Below the pieces are notes generated by a model. That model searched no databases and was not told where the DNA came from. It saw only the letters and a program-made list of their open reading frames with translations. The translations under genes and the position numbers were made by a program. Of a stretch of 64,000 nt of DNA, positions 1 to 12,912 are shown piece after piece (the first letter of the stretch is position 1; each line of letters begins with the position of its first letter). Source of the DNA: Rhynchospora pubera (lineage: Eukaryota; Streptophyta; Magnoliopsida; Poales; Cyperaceae); NCBI GenBank assembly GCA_028095005.1, contig CM051459.1:276663229-276727228 (forward strand). Direction: 5' to 3'.

Positions 1-1021
1 CTCTTTTGCCAGATCAGTTGGGTTTGTTGGGGTTTGTGCTTTTGGGGAGTTTTGGTCAGGTTTTTTGGGGGGTTTTGGTTGTAATTTCCCCAAGTAGGGT
101 TTCAGTGGCCGTTGAAAAGTGTCAAGTTTGGCTCGTTCTGGTCTGAATTGGTGGTGTTTATCACTTGTTGCGTTTGAATTTGAGTTTAAGGTGGTGCTTT
201 TCAGTGATAGCTTGGAGGTTTTAGCTGAGGAACTTAGGTTCAGGGAACCGGAAAACCAAATTCGGGGAGTAAGAATTGTATATATTTGTCCCACTAAGGT
301 GGGTAGGTGGTTTGCAAGAATTTCTGATTGATGTTACTTTCGTTTAGGTGCTTTTGTGGTTTGGTTAAACAGTGCTTATAGCTTCTGTTGGTGGTTTGGG
401 AGGAAAACTTTGCATCCTTAGTTCTTAATTGATTACTTTGAGCAGTATTGGAGGTTAATTCTAGGGTTTCTGGTTCTTCTTTTAGTCAGATGAAAGTTCT
501 GTCAGAAGCTTTTTATGGTTGAAGATAATTCCAATTATGTTATAGTTCTACACACTGAGTCAGTCAGAAAATATTTAGTGATTCTGATATTGTGGTACTT
601 AGCGCAGTTTCCTCTAGTGCCTCAGGGTATTGCCTATTTGTGAGAACAGTGTAAATTTAGAATAATTTTTATCTGTGAGGTATTTCATAGCTCCTTGATC
701 CTTGGCTGTGTAAAGTTTCTGTCTGTAATAAACAATTACAAAGGTTCATTTTTATAGCACATAAGACAACCAAGTAAAACCACTTCTTTCTGAAGGAAAG
801 GAAAAATAAAAAATATCTAGCTCCTTATTTTGTTAAACGTGGTCAGATTAGAGAGATGTGATTTAATCGCATTTAATATTTGCGTAACCATATAAGAATC
901 TTCTATTGTACCTACTTACCCTAACTGAAAAAGACCAGGTTTTAACAACTTACTATAGCCAGAAGTGCTTAGTGAACATGTTCCCTGGAGAGGCTAATAT
1001 GAGAATACCGAACTTGTGCAG
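1..1021 (+). other. PDS5 intron 1 (3' part)
   Basis: T-rich sequence ending in the acceptor TTGTGCAG before exon 1022. No ORF here matches the expected PDS5 N-terminus, so the window opens inside the intron after the first coding exon. No other element recognised. Confidence 0.6.
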
Positions 1022-4000
1022 AAAACAGCAAGTGCTCTGTCAGAAGTAGAACAGTCACCACGTCCCTCAGTGCTCGACTCCTTGAAGGCTTGCTTCGATG
1101 CATTTTCAAAACAGGAGCTGCTGAAGCACGAGGATAGTGATGCAAAGGTTCTTATTGTGACTTGTATCTGTGAGATTACACGAATCACTGCTCCAGAGGC
1201 ACCTTACAGCGACGATGTTTTGAGGGTAAAATATTTTATTTGGTTCTTATTGGTTATCACATTCCATGTAGAACCTCAAAATTATTCAAGTGGAATATGC
1301 TTGTACTTTTCTTATTGGTTCATAATTTGAGTTGGTTTAGAGCATGCATGTGCGATTTATTTTTACCTAACTTTCCTTTCACCCCTTTTGGCAGGATATG
1401 TTTGAGCTTATTGTTGGCACCTTTAGCGGTCTAAACGATTCCAGTAGTTCTAGTTTTGCAAGGAGGGTTGCTATTCTAGAAACACTTGCTAGATATAGAT
1501 CTTGTGTTGTGATGCTTGATCTTGATTGTAACGATCTTATAAATGAGATGTTTCATAAATTCTTCAGTGTTGTGAGGTACAATTAAAGAAACTACCATAT
1601 ATTCCTGTGTCTGATTGGTCTATGTTTTTTTTTGCTGATGTTTGGGTTTTAATGCTCATTTCTTTCATTTATTTTTGTCTGGTACAGTGATGATCACTCA
1701 CAAAGTGTTGTAAGCTCAATGCAAACAATTATGGTAGTAATTATTGAAGAAAGTGAAGAGATACAAGAAAACCTTTTGCTTACTACACTATCTGCTCTAG
1801 GAAGGAAAAAGCCTGTCAGTTTCTTTCCTCACCTTTTGTATGATTACATTGAAGTCTCATTTTTTTTTTTTTTCCAAACTTCCTATGATTATGTTGTTTG
1901 GGCAATCTAGGGTTTTTCTTTGGCTGCAAGGAGGCTTGCCAAGAGTGTTATAGAAAACTGTGTGGAAAAGCTGGAGTCACCCATTAAGCAATTTCTTGTC
2001 TCATCAATTTCTGGTGAAGGTGCATTCATGAGCAATACTATTGACCATCATGAAGTCATATTCGATTTGTACCAGTGTGGACCACAGATTCTGTCAGGAA
2101 TAGTTCCATTCATTACTGGAGAATTACTGGTAAAGCAACCTGTTCCCCGATCCTGTCATACCCCCCCCCCCTCCACCAACCCCTCGCTTCTCATTTAAAT
2201 TTTTACCATAAAGAAAGCACTAATATAGTGGTGAATTCTCATTATAATTATAAAAATTTTCATAGATCAGTCAAAGCTGATTACAATTCTAAAATTTCAG
2301 AACTGATCTTCTTATTTGTTGGTTATTTGATACTCTCTCATATATCAATGTGGTTTTGGCTCTTATTTGGTTGCAAATCATCCCTTGGCTTGGGATGCTT
2401 GAATGAATATTTTGGATATTTTGTTTTGGGAGAGTTCTAAAGACAATCTTTAACTGTATCTTTTGTTAACACATAGACGGACAAGCTAGAAGTGCGCAAT
2501 AAAGCAGTTGAATTAATAGGAGAGCTAATTTCTCTACCAGGGGTTCCAATCTTAGAATCATTTCAGCCTCTTTTCTCTGAGTTTTTAAAAAGGTTGACTG
2601 ATCGAGTGGTTGATTTGCGTATCTCGGTGATTGATCATTTGAAGAATTGTCTCGTCTCTGACCCTTCCCGACCTGAAGCTTCTCAAATAATCCGTACATT
2701 CTTTTATCATCTTATACTTTGTTTTAGTCTAATTACTTTTTAACTTAATGCAGCCAATGCGTGCTGCTTGAGGCATATTTCATCTTTTCTTGAAAATTAG
2801 ACAAAGGGTTCTTTTTAACTTAATGCAGCCAATGCGTGCTGCTGGAGGCATATTTCATCTTTTCTTGAAAATTAGACAAAGGGTTCTTTTATTTGGAGGA
2901 CTTGTAACCCTATTATTATTATAGCTATACCCCTTTCTTGATTTGAATGCATGTTTTGAATATATGTGACATGAATCTTTGTGGATTGATTAGTATTTGG
3001 CCCATATGCAGAGGCGTTATGTGATAGGTTATTAGACTTCGATGAAAATGTTCGAAAGAAGGTAGTTGCAGCAATTTGTGATGTGGTTCACCATAAATTT
3101 GATGCAATTCAAGCTGAGACTATTGAATTAGTAGCGAAGCGGCTTCGGGATACATCGGTTTGTTCTGAAGAATTCTATTTCATTCCTGGAACTTGATTTT
3201 TTTTTTCCCTTTTCTCTTTTATAGGGTTTTTTTTAATGATAATTTATTGGATGAATTTGCAGATATCTGTCAAGAAGTACACCATGGAGAGGCTCTCTGA
3301 CATATACCGGCTGTACTGTGAGAAGAGCACTGATAGTTCATATAATGGAAAGGAACTTGAATGGATACCCGGAAAAGTCTTGAAGTGTCTCTACGATAAG
3401 GATTTTAGGTAAGAAATATTTACATTCTTTCTGAAAGTAAATGTCATGTGTCTTGGATGAAACATATTAAGTTATGCTGCGCCCTATTGAAATGTGTTCA
3501 GGCCAGAAACAGTAGAACTCAATATGATCGAGTATTTCCCTGGCGAGTTCTCTACTAAGGACAAAGCAAAGCATTGGGTAAAAGCTTTTTCAGGTTTTGA
3601 TAAGATCGAGTCAAAGGCACTTGAGCAGATTCTACTCCAAAAGCAGCGGTTTGCTTCTAACCATGAGTCCTTTAATGTTGTTTTTTTCTTGATTGTATAG
3701 ATATAGCAGATTTATTGTTGATAACATATGATGACAGGTTACAGCAGGAGGTGCAGAAGTACCTTGCACTTAGAGAGACGCCCCAGGTAATTATTGTAAT
3801 TTTTTATTAAGTTAATTGCATTTGTACTTTTTTCTGTCAATTTTAAGAAAGTTGCAAGTTGCAATGCTTCTAGGTGCATCATCAATTATACTGGAAAACA
3901 GCTTAATATGTGGTGCATCATCATTTATCAGTAATATATTATTTGTCGTTTTGAGTTAATTTAAATTGTCATCGTCGGCCTATTGTTTAATTTATTAATT

Positions 4001-7000
4001 CTCTTAATGCAGGAAGAGGCACCTGATCTTCAAAAGAGAATAGTTGCATGCTTGAGGAGCATGTCCCGTTTATTTCCTGAGCATTCAAAGGCAGAAGAGA
4101 GCTTAAATGCCCTCAATCAATTAGAAGATGCTAATGTTTGGAAATTACTAAACACCTTGCTTGATCCGGCAACACCATTCCAACAAGCACGTTCTACTCG
4201 GGTAACTTTTCATTTTTGTGCTGTTATTTATCTTTTTGTTTGTTTGTTCGTTATAGTTAGTTTTCCATTTGTTTTGATAAATTTGACAATATTCTAATTT
4301 GTGAAGGCTGAGTTGCTTAAGATTATTGATGAAAAGCACCCCTTGCATGATTTCATGAGCATGCTGTCAGTTAGATGCTCTTATCTATTGATAAACAAGG
4401 AGCATGTGAAGGAGTTTATTTCTGTTTCATCAGAAGAAAGATCTGCAGGGGATGGTGACCTCCTTTCTGCTTGCATGAATCTCCTCACAGTAATAAATAC
4501 TATTTCTTGCTGAACAATCTTCAAACACTACATATTTACTTGCTCAGACTCTCAGTACTGTTTGTAAATTCCAATTTCTAGGTGATTGCATCTTTCTTTC
4601 CTATGCTCTTTGATGGGTCGGGGGAATCACTTGTAAAACTTATAAAGGAAGATGACGAAATACTGAAAGAAGGTATTGCACATATCTTAGCCAAAGCTGG
4701 TGGGACCATCCGTGAAGAACTAGCAGAACTAGCTACAAACTCAAGGTGCTGTTTTTAATTAGTTCTAGAGTTGACCAGACTGATTGTTCTTAACTTCTGA
4801 CAATATTAAATTTGTCGCTTTTGTTTCAGTGATTCCATTGAGCTAATTTTAGAGACGCTTTGTCTGGAAGGAAGCCGAAAGCAGGCAAAGTTCTCTGTTC
4901 ATGCCCTAGCTGCGGTTACAAAGGATGATGGACTCAAGTCTCTGTCTGTTCTTTACAAGGTTGTGATCTTTGAAATTTTTTAAAACATTTATCTTATGAG
5001 CATTGTTCTTCTTTGACTGCCAAATATTTCCTGAATATATATTGATGACACTAGTTATTACCTAGCCAGTTTAGATACAAAATTAAAGAGAAGAAGGATT
5101 GTTGTTTCATTACTGTTGTTCTAATCTTTTTACATCTTCTTTTGCAGAGGATTGTGGATACGTTACAAGAGAAAGTTCACTTGCCGTCTGCATTGCAATC
5201 TCTAGGATGTATTGCACAGATTGCAATGCCAATTTTTGAAACAAGAGAAGCAGAAATAGTTGGGTTCTTAAATAGTAAAATACTGGAAAATAGCAATGTG
5301 AGCCTTTCTTTAAAATCGAGTTTATATCATTAGTTAATTGTTTTCACTATTAATAATTCTTTCCTCTTTGTGAATAGAAGGCAGATGAAGTTTCCCCTTC
5401 CAAGTCCGAATGGGGTGAAAAATCAGAGCTTTGCTCCTTGAAGGTGTACCCTAATATCATCATATAATTTTATGTTTCCTTAGTCGTGTCAAAGTGGACA
5501 GTTATGCTAATATTTGACCTTCCTTCTTGCAGATTTATGCGTTAAAAACTTTGGTGAACAGTTATTTGCCTTCGATGGATGCACATGCACGAAAAGGAAT
5601 TGAAAAGCTAATTGGACTTCTGAAAAACGTACTCTCATGTGGGGATGTTTCACCGAATATGATTTCTAGGTAACAAAAGAAGGGTTGTGTTACTTGTAGT
5701 CTGCACATCCATTACATTGCTTTAATAATGTTACAACAGACTGTTGAATATTTTCGGTACAAATTTTGAAACAATTGTAAAATTTCTAGTACAGTTAGAA
5801 TTAGCACAATAAAGTACATCTCAGGTAGAGAGAGAGATACCTGTAGCTCCTTCCTACCTCCTAATGATACAAAATGGTTGCAGTGCTATTGACAAGGCAC
5901 ACATGAGGCTTGCATCAGCAAAGGCTGTTCTACGGTTATCAAGGCAGTGGGATGCACAAATACCTACGGATGTCTTCTACCTGACTCTGAGAATTTCCCA
6001 GGTAAATTAAAAATGAGCAACGTTCCGCTACCAAAATTTTGGTTGAATGCCAACATTTTACTATTAAATTATATTTTTCAAATTTTAAAATTCAAACGTT
6101 AAATCAAAACGGTTGATCTTATTTAGTTTAATGAGCGATGCGTTTTCATATAAGTTTTGTAAAATTTGGAATTTATTTGATACATGATCAAAGGCTAAAA
6201 CATGAACGTATTAGAACGAATCTATCATGGTTAACAAGGTTCTTTTATTTTTCTATCTATTGATTGAGTATCAAATAAATTCTAAATTTTACAAAACTTA
6301 TATGAAAATAAATAAGATCAACGGTTTGGATTTAACGCTTGAATTTTTAAAATTTGAAAAAATAACTTAATAGTAAAATGTTGGCATTTAGGGGCAACTA
6401 AAATGTTGGTAGCGGAACCTTGCTCATTAAAAATTAACTAAAATGTGTACTTGACTAGACAATTTGTTTTTGTCTTCTAGGATGTATAGTTTTTTTAATT
6501 TAATCTGAAAGTTTTTCCATTGGTTTTAAAGGATGAGAATCCTCACTCAAGAAAGCTATTTCTTGGGAAAGTGCATCAATACATAAAAGAAAGAGTTTTG
6601 GATGCGAAATATAGTTGTGCCTTTCTATTAAACATCTCCAAGTACCACACGCCAGAATATGAAGAGGTCAGTACTTACAGCTGATTTTTACTTGGATTAA
6701 TGCCTATAGCTGCCTTCAACTCACAACAAGCCTGTCTCATTTTTTTTTCATTCTTTTTCTCTCAACTTTTTGTGTTCATCAGTGTAAGCACAACATACTT
6801 GAAGTGGTGCAACTGTGCCAGCAAGTCAAGATGCGCCAACTCTCAGTGCAAGCTGACATGAACCTTCTTGTGGCTTACCCAGAGTACATCCTTGCTTATT
6901 TGGTACATGCACTTGCTCATGATCCTTCATGCCCTGAATTTGATGGCACAGATTTTGATGTCTTTGGGCCCATTTATTGGTATGTTAATTAATCAAGCTT

Positions 7001-10000
7001 GCCTCCTTGATAATGAATTTTGTCACACTTTTTTTCCATCTTTTTTAATAACTTGATAACTGTCCTGTGTTTACAAACACTTGTTTCATGTGGTTGATCT
7101 GCTGACTGAAAGGGAAAAAATAATGAGGGCATGTATGCAGAATACAACTAGAAAGTACTGTAGAGAACAACATAATAAGTAGAAAATTGAAGGAAATTTT
7201 GGTCATTGAACTGATAGATTGAAAAGCGTTAGATATGTTAACTTTGGTAGGTTGGGACACTTGGGTATGTTTGGAAGTGGTGTGGAACAAGAACAAAAAT
7301 AAGAACAAGCTTGTTCTTGTTCTTATTTTAGTTCCATGTTTTTGTTGGAACAAGAACAAGGTTCATTTTGTTCTTATTCTCCTTGTTCTAAAGGGTGCCA
7401 AACATGAAATAGCTTGTTCTTATTCTATGGACTTCCAAACATACCCATTGAGAATAGCTGACTTTCTTTGCTTTTGGCGTTTCTCTGTTATTTCTAGAAT
7501 TATTTTTGAACTGAAATTCTGGTAATTGTCAGGCGACTTTCGATGTTCCTCTCCTTGCTGTTAGTTGGAGATGAAAGTACACAAGGTGGCTCAGCACTGA
7601 ATAAAGAGAGTTACAGTACGGTTCTCTCAATATTGCATAGTATCAAATCTTCTCAAGATCTAATTGATGCAGATAAGACAAAGGTATGTTACAGCTTATC
7701 ATTTAGTTTATCCAGAATTCCTAATGTGTGCTTACACTAGTAAATGTATTATATGTTATCTTAACTAATATAGATGGTTTGTGTTTGTTTAGGGTTTGCA
7801 TGCCATAAGCGACCTTGGATTATTCATCGCAAAGAGGCTGGTCCCTGATGGTACTGAAATTTCTCAAAGGGAATCAGTTCCATTGCCAACTCAGCTTTAT
7901 GCAACTCCTGAGAAAAATGAGCAGGAAAATGGTGTGGTAAGTATTATTAGTTAAAATGTTTATGAAAGTAGGTATATGGCTGTTTGGTATAGTGAAAATC
8001 CTAAATCCAAATTGGTGTGGAAAACTAGGTTTGATTATTTTGTCTGATAATTTTTTTTTTTTTTTGTCTCATGTAGGACAACAAGCACACTTGGTTAGCT
8101 GCTGAGAGTGTTATAGCCCACTTTGAAGCTCTTAAAGTTGAAGAAGAATCGGTATGCATCTTAGTATCTAACTCACAAGAACTCATTCAATGTTTAAGCT
8201 TACAAACTGTGATGGGTCATATGGGACTGGTTTTAGAATAAAACATCACATGGCCGAGATCATTGTGTTGGGGCAGTCAGGTCAGGATGCAGGTATTTGA
8301 TAGCTCGTTTAGACTTTTCCTGGAGTTTGAGAATGATTTTTATCTGTTGTTGATTGGGAGAACTAAATAAATATATTTATATATTCTAAAGATATGCATT
8401 ACTAAAGATGTAGACCTACAATTCTACTAACACTATACCAGTTGAGGGCAGGGTCAAATGAGCATTTATGCAAAAGAGAGATTTTTGGGTGAATGTATTT
8501 CTTTCTGATACATTTTTTAAATATACTGCAATTTAATCAAAGGAAGTAGATCTTAAGTCACATTTGGCAAAGTCAAGTGAGCATTTATGTAAATGAGAGA
8601 TCTTTTGGTAAATGTGTCCCTTTCTGATGCATTTTTTGAATATTCTACTATTTAATCGAAGTAATAGGAAGTAGAACTTAAGCCACATTTGGCAAAGTCA
8701 ATTAGGTCATTTGTTGCCAAGCAGAGTTGACTATGGGTTTTACTATCCATTTTGATCATTGGCATTATTGGAAATAGAAACTTAACAACCAAGGTTTCTG
8801 AGTGCTACCACAAATGACAAAGCAGAGAAGGAAAACAAACAGATCAAACAACACGAGAAATTAGAAAAAGCAATAGGGAAGGAAAAACTTTTTCTTTCCT
8901 CCATTCTCATCTTTCTTTATTCCATAGTTGCTTTATGATTCTGCAAATTGGGGACTATAACTCATAAACTTTACTCTTTGAATGAAATATGGACCTCTCC
9001 ATTGTTAGACATTTATGAACCTTTCAGTCTGAATTGCAGAATTGGTGCAGAAATCATGATTTTTTTACTTAGATATTAAAGAAGATTCCTTACTGGACTT
9101 CTTTTTTCCTCTCAAATCTACAGATTGATGATCAATCTTTATTGCCGGTGACTGACAAGGATGGAAATGAGCTGTCCTTGGGAAAAATGCTTAAAATTAT
9201 CAAAGCCCAGGGAGCAAAAAGAAAAAAAGAGGCCAAGAAGGAGGAAAATCCGAAGGACCCCTATGAATTTGATGGCGATGATGAAATATTAGGTGTTGTT
9301 AGGGAAATTAATTCAGACAACACAGGTGGGGGGCGAAAGAAGGATTCAGCCTCAAAAAAAAGGCAAATTGAGAAGGGCAGTGCAAACTCAACCCCCAAAA
9401 AGAAAAGATCTGTGCCTGTGTATCAATCCCCACCAAAGAAAACTGAAGAAAAAAAATCGGTCAAAACTGAGAAAGATATTTCTAAAGTGGAAAACAAAAG
9501 CTCTGCATCAACAAGTATTGAAGAGAAAAACAAAGGTGTTGATGCCAGAAGCTCTAATGGTTCGGTGAATAAACGCAAGAGGGAAAGCATTTCAGGTCTA
9601 GAAAAGGTAATGTCCAACTTAAGTTTGTACTGTTTTCGAGTTAGTTTATAGATAGATTGACTTTAGTTTTATCATACTTACTATTATTTTTTTAAAATTT
9701 TGCTACTATTCCATTTTTTTTTTCTTTTCCTTACAATGTTGATAGTGCTCAACAAAGAGGAATGAAGATGATCCTGAGGAGTTAGTTGGTAAAAGAATAG
9801 AAGTTTGGTGGCCTCTTGATAAGCAGTAAGACCTCTTTTTTTTTCATTTTTCTTATGTAAAAAAGTTATTTTAGCAAATTCAAACAAGCATTTGTTGCAA
9901 CTGTCTTTTGCTTGCTTTTCTCATCAGGTATTATCAGGGCATTGTGGGGTCTTATGATGCTGACAAGAAAAAATACATGGTAGATCTCTTAACCTTTATC

Positions 10001-11137
10001 TTTGTTTTTTAAGGGGGTGAGTAAAACAGAAAAGTATTATATTTTGTAGGTTAATCAGCTTAATCAATAATATATACTTTCTTGCAAAAAAAAAAAAGCA
10101 AATTTTATAGCCAACTCTTCCATGAACCCCTCCATGAATGGTCCTCCCTTAGCTCAATGAACTATGAGAATTCCTTTGCCTAGTTTGACGTGAAAAGTCA
10201 GCTATTGACATTCATGCACTAATTTTGATAGATTCTCTACGATGATGGAGATAAAGAGGTGCTTAACTTGGCTAAGCAGAAATGGAAGCTCGTTAGCAGT
10301 GGCTCGCCTGCAAAGGTTTGTTGATAAAAAATCATCATTTGTTATTTTTTACTTCATATAAGAAGTCAACTTCAGCACCCAGTTATTTATCTACAACTTG
10401 TTCAAATAACTGCAGAAACCAAAAGTTGATCAGAAGACAACTCTAAAGGAGTAAGGATCTGCCTCTATTCTTTCTTTCTGGTGGTTTTTTTAAGCTATTA
10501 CTGAAGTATTTTGTATATATTGTGGCCTGATTTGCTAATGTGTAACAGATCTGTTGAGAAGAAACGGGATGCTACCAAGCAGACTGACCCCGTATCGCAG
10601 AAGACTGCTGCTAAGAAGTATATTATAAAACCCTGATTTCAAAATAATTGGTTGGTTTAATGAGCTACTGACTATCCCATTTATTTCTTTCAGGTCACCT
10701 CCATCCAAGAGAAAGGAGTCTTCTAGCAGATCAAAGGGTCGAACTAAGAAAACACCTTTAGGAAGTGCCACAAAGGATAGTGCCAAAGAGGATCCTGTAG
10801 ATGATTCTGAAGCTCATGTTGATGATGCAAATGATGGTAATTTAAATTGGTATTTTCATTGCACCAAGCTTGAGTTTAGTTCCAAATTTCTAGTAATAAT
10901 TTTTCCTATTTCAGATGGCAATAAGGTTGAAAAAGATGTGCCTGATACTGGTTCTGAAGAGAAATCTCAGGATGGTGGGAACCAATCTGACGATGAGGAT
11001 GAGCCTCTGGTATTTTCAAACATCTTAACACTTGCCTTTTATAATATCTATAAAAACATATAGCACTTACTAGTGGTAATTTCGTCCGCTTATAATTTCA
11101 GAGCACATGGAAAGCAAATTTAACAAAGGTGAAGTGA
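1022..11137 (+). CDS. PDS5: Sister chromatid cohesion protein PDS5 homolog, A-type; first exon left of window
   Basis: HEAT-repeat cohesin regulator acting in the nucleus. It binds cohesin and controls its loading, release and acetylation. Exons read from sequence, all GT-AG and in phase: 1022-1225, 1395-1576, 1688-1814, 1911-2129, 2477-2693, 3012-3157, 3263-3408, 3502-3648, 3738-3786, 4013-4201, 4307-4489, 4582-4745, 4830-4959, 5148-5297, 5378-5443, 5533-5669, 5884-6001, 6532-6666, 6783-6979, 7533-7683, 7793-7936, 8077-8151, 9124-9606, 9746-9825, 9928-9979, 10232-10315, 10416-10450, 10549-10617, 10694-10836, 10915-11009, 11102-11137. They sum to 4353 nt (1450 residues plus stop). Landmarks are EITRITAPEAPYSDD, RYRSCVVMLDL and EFLKRLTDRVV in the N-terminal HEAT region. 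A Lys-rich linker (9124-9606) is followed by a Tudor-like module (ELVGKRIEVWWPLD to LYDDGDKE, exons 9746-10315) and a Lys/Ser/Asp-rich tail. The Tudor module and length fit plant PDS5A rather than the shorter C-type. The initiator exon is missing because exon 1022 opens at an acceptor in phase 0. Confidence 0.95.
2741..2890 (+). repeat. 75-bp tandem duplication in a PDS5 intron
   Basis: Two adjacent 75-bp copies (2741-2815 and 2816-2890) differ by about one base (T/G after GTGCTGC). Each begins TAACTTAATGCAG, so each carries an acceptor-like TTAATGCAG upstream of the real acceptor at 3011. The reading frame on both sides does not need either copy. Confidence 0.9.
6015..6425. mobile_element. 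Mutator-like fold-back MITE in a PDS5 intron
   Basis: 411-bp inverted-repeat element with ends GAGCAACGTTCCGCTACC and GGTAGCGGAACCTTGCTC. It is flanked by a perfect 9-bp duplication ATTAAAAAT (6006-6014 and 6426-6434). The two halves pair over most of their length. It has no coding capacity. A 9-bp duplication is typical of the Mutator superfamily. A second copy lies at 12913-13342. Confidence 0.85.
7263..7446. mobile_element. Small fold-back MITE in a PDS5 intron
   Basis: 184-bp palindromic element with ends GGGTATGTTTGGAAGT and ACTTCCAAACATACCC. The interior is built of alternating AACAAGAACAA and TTGTTCTTGTT blocks. No clear target duplication seen, and the superfamily is uncertain. Confidence 0.7.
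8460..8700 (+). repeat. Diverged ~120-bp tandem duplication in a PDS5 intron
   Basis: Copies 8460-8578 and 8579-8700 both run from GAGCATTTATG to CACATTTGGCAAAGTCAA. Scattered substitutions and a small insertion separate them, so this duplication is older than the one at 2741. Confidence 0.8.
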
Positions 11138-11633
11138 ATGTCCCGTGATGATGATTTCATTTGTACCCATGGCAGTCTAGGTATTAATTTAGGCTAGAGA
11201 TGTAGATTTCTTGTTCTCTTTTTATTTAGTCTACCCCAGCCCGCCGCTGCTTGTGTGAATCTTTTCCTTGTAAGAAAACGTTGTTGAAGTTAGGATAATT
11301 AGCATAACAACAGTCTTTTAGGGAAGTGGTTAAGTTGTGATTAAAGAGATTAACCCTTTTGTCATTGTCGTTGTTGTAGCATAACTATTTTAATTTATTT
11401 TTGGGAGGGATAGAGAATAATTTCTTGTTAACTTAATAGTGTTGCTTCATGGATGATAAATTTTTAAGTTAGTTTGTTACTTTATGGTATTGTATTTATA
11501 TTATGTTCTTTATATGTTATTTTGTTGGAATCTCTCAGATCTCATGTCAGTTGCTTTTTGTGTTCTCAGTTCTCATATCTGCTTTGGATTTAATAAAAGT
11601 CTGATGGATATTGTTACCCAAAAAAAAAAAAAA
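11138..11633 (+). other. PDS5 3' UTR and downstream A tract
   Basis: Sequence after the PDS5 stop. AATAAA at 11592-11597 is followed about 22 nt later by a run of 14 A (11620-11633). This may be the natural poly(A) region, or the scar of a retroposed tail (see findings). Confidence 0.4.
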
Positions 11634-12118
11634 GTAAAAATCTTCTATATTGGTTATTCGGAATTTCGGTAATTATCAGAAGATTCCTTGTTCTACCCAT
11701 CTGTCCGAGTTCTTAAGAAGCATCATTGGCTAGAAAATCTCGATCTCCTAGATGAAACGAGTTGTAAATTCAATTTCCCAGCCAATTGTAATTGGGTGGT
11801 ATAGTTTGGCGATTGTATTTGGTTGATATCATTTTGCGCCAGTCGTTTTCCTTATATGCATTGACGAATGATATTTTGAGAATTTAATCATTTATGTTAA
11901 GTTATATTCCTCCTTAATGGCGAAAGTATGCCTAAACTTTGATCTGTTCTTTATCAATTTAAATTTATATTTTCTTTTGAATTAATTCATTTTCAACATT
12001 TGAGTGAAGCTATATATGTTGTGGATGTGATCCTTTCCGGATTTAAATTTGTTCTTTTTTTTTCCTAATCAGAATTTAAATTTGATTGCTCTGATATGTT
12101 TGCCCATATTCTCTAGTA

Positions 12119-12153
12119 CTAGTTGACAAACGTGCACAATTGTTGTGTGCTTT
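12119..12153 (-). mobile_element. Candidate Helitron 3' terminus
   Basis: Read on the minus strand, a small hairpin (arms GCACA and TGTGC) is followed about 11 nt later by CTAG and then T, the layout of a Helitron 3' end. The 5' TC end was not located, so only the terminus is reported. Confidence 0.35.
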
Positions 12154-12372
12154 ACATAGTGTGTAATGTTAGCTTATTTATCGACGATGATATATTAAAT
12201 CTATAAATCTATATCTTGGTAAACTTTAATTTGCAATGCTACTTAGTTGTCTCGTTTTTATTTCTTTGTTTTCCCCCATAATCATAAATAGTCTCTCTCT
12301 CTTTCGTACACCTTTACTAAAAAATTACGATGATGTGGCGATTAAAAGTAGAGCATATACCATTTTATAATA

Positions 12373-12402
12373 CTAGCATAAGCGCCCACCTAACGTGTGG
12401 GC
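12373..12402 (-). mobile_element. Helitron 3' terminus (hairpin plus CTAG-T)
   Basis: On the minus strand a 6-bp stem (GCCCAC and GTGGGC, 12384-12402) lies 7 nt before CTAG (12373-12376), followed by T. This is a canonical Helitron 3' end of a different family from those at 25051 and 49287. The element would extend right of here. Its 5' end was not identified. Confidence 0.5.
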
Positions 12403-12912
12403 AATTTTTATTGGATAAAAATATTATTATTTTTAAAAAGATACAAAATGCAAATTTATATACATATGGAAAAAAAATAATTTGATGATCCTATTCAGAT
12501 TTTTTTTTATGAGTCTGATCGTTTAATATTGATAAAGATTAAAGAAAGAGTTTCCTCTAAATTTTAAGTAAGATATGTTTCTACATACTGTCTTGTTTGG
12601 TTACCACATTGTTATTGTTTATTTGGGTACAAAACTACAAATCGTTTCTAAAAGGATATGCATCATTCACACTCTTATAATTACATGGTCTCTACGATAC
12701 AACATTGTAAATCAGGATAACACTATCTTAAGAACTTGATTCCCGATTAACCCAGAGCATGAATTTTTTGTATTTTTTATCTATATAATTTTTAATATTT
12801 GCTGGTTCTAATTGACATCCGAATTTGAGTTAAACTTACAAATATGTACTCGTAAATTGAAGAAGATATTGAATAGGAAATGTTTCCTTTGTTATGAATC
12901 ATATATATATAT

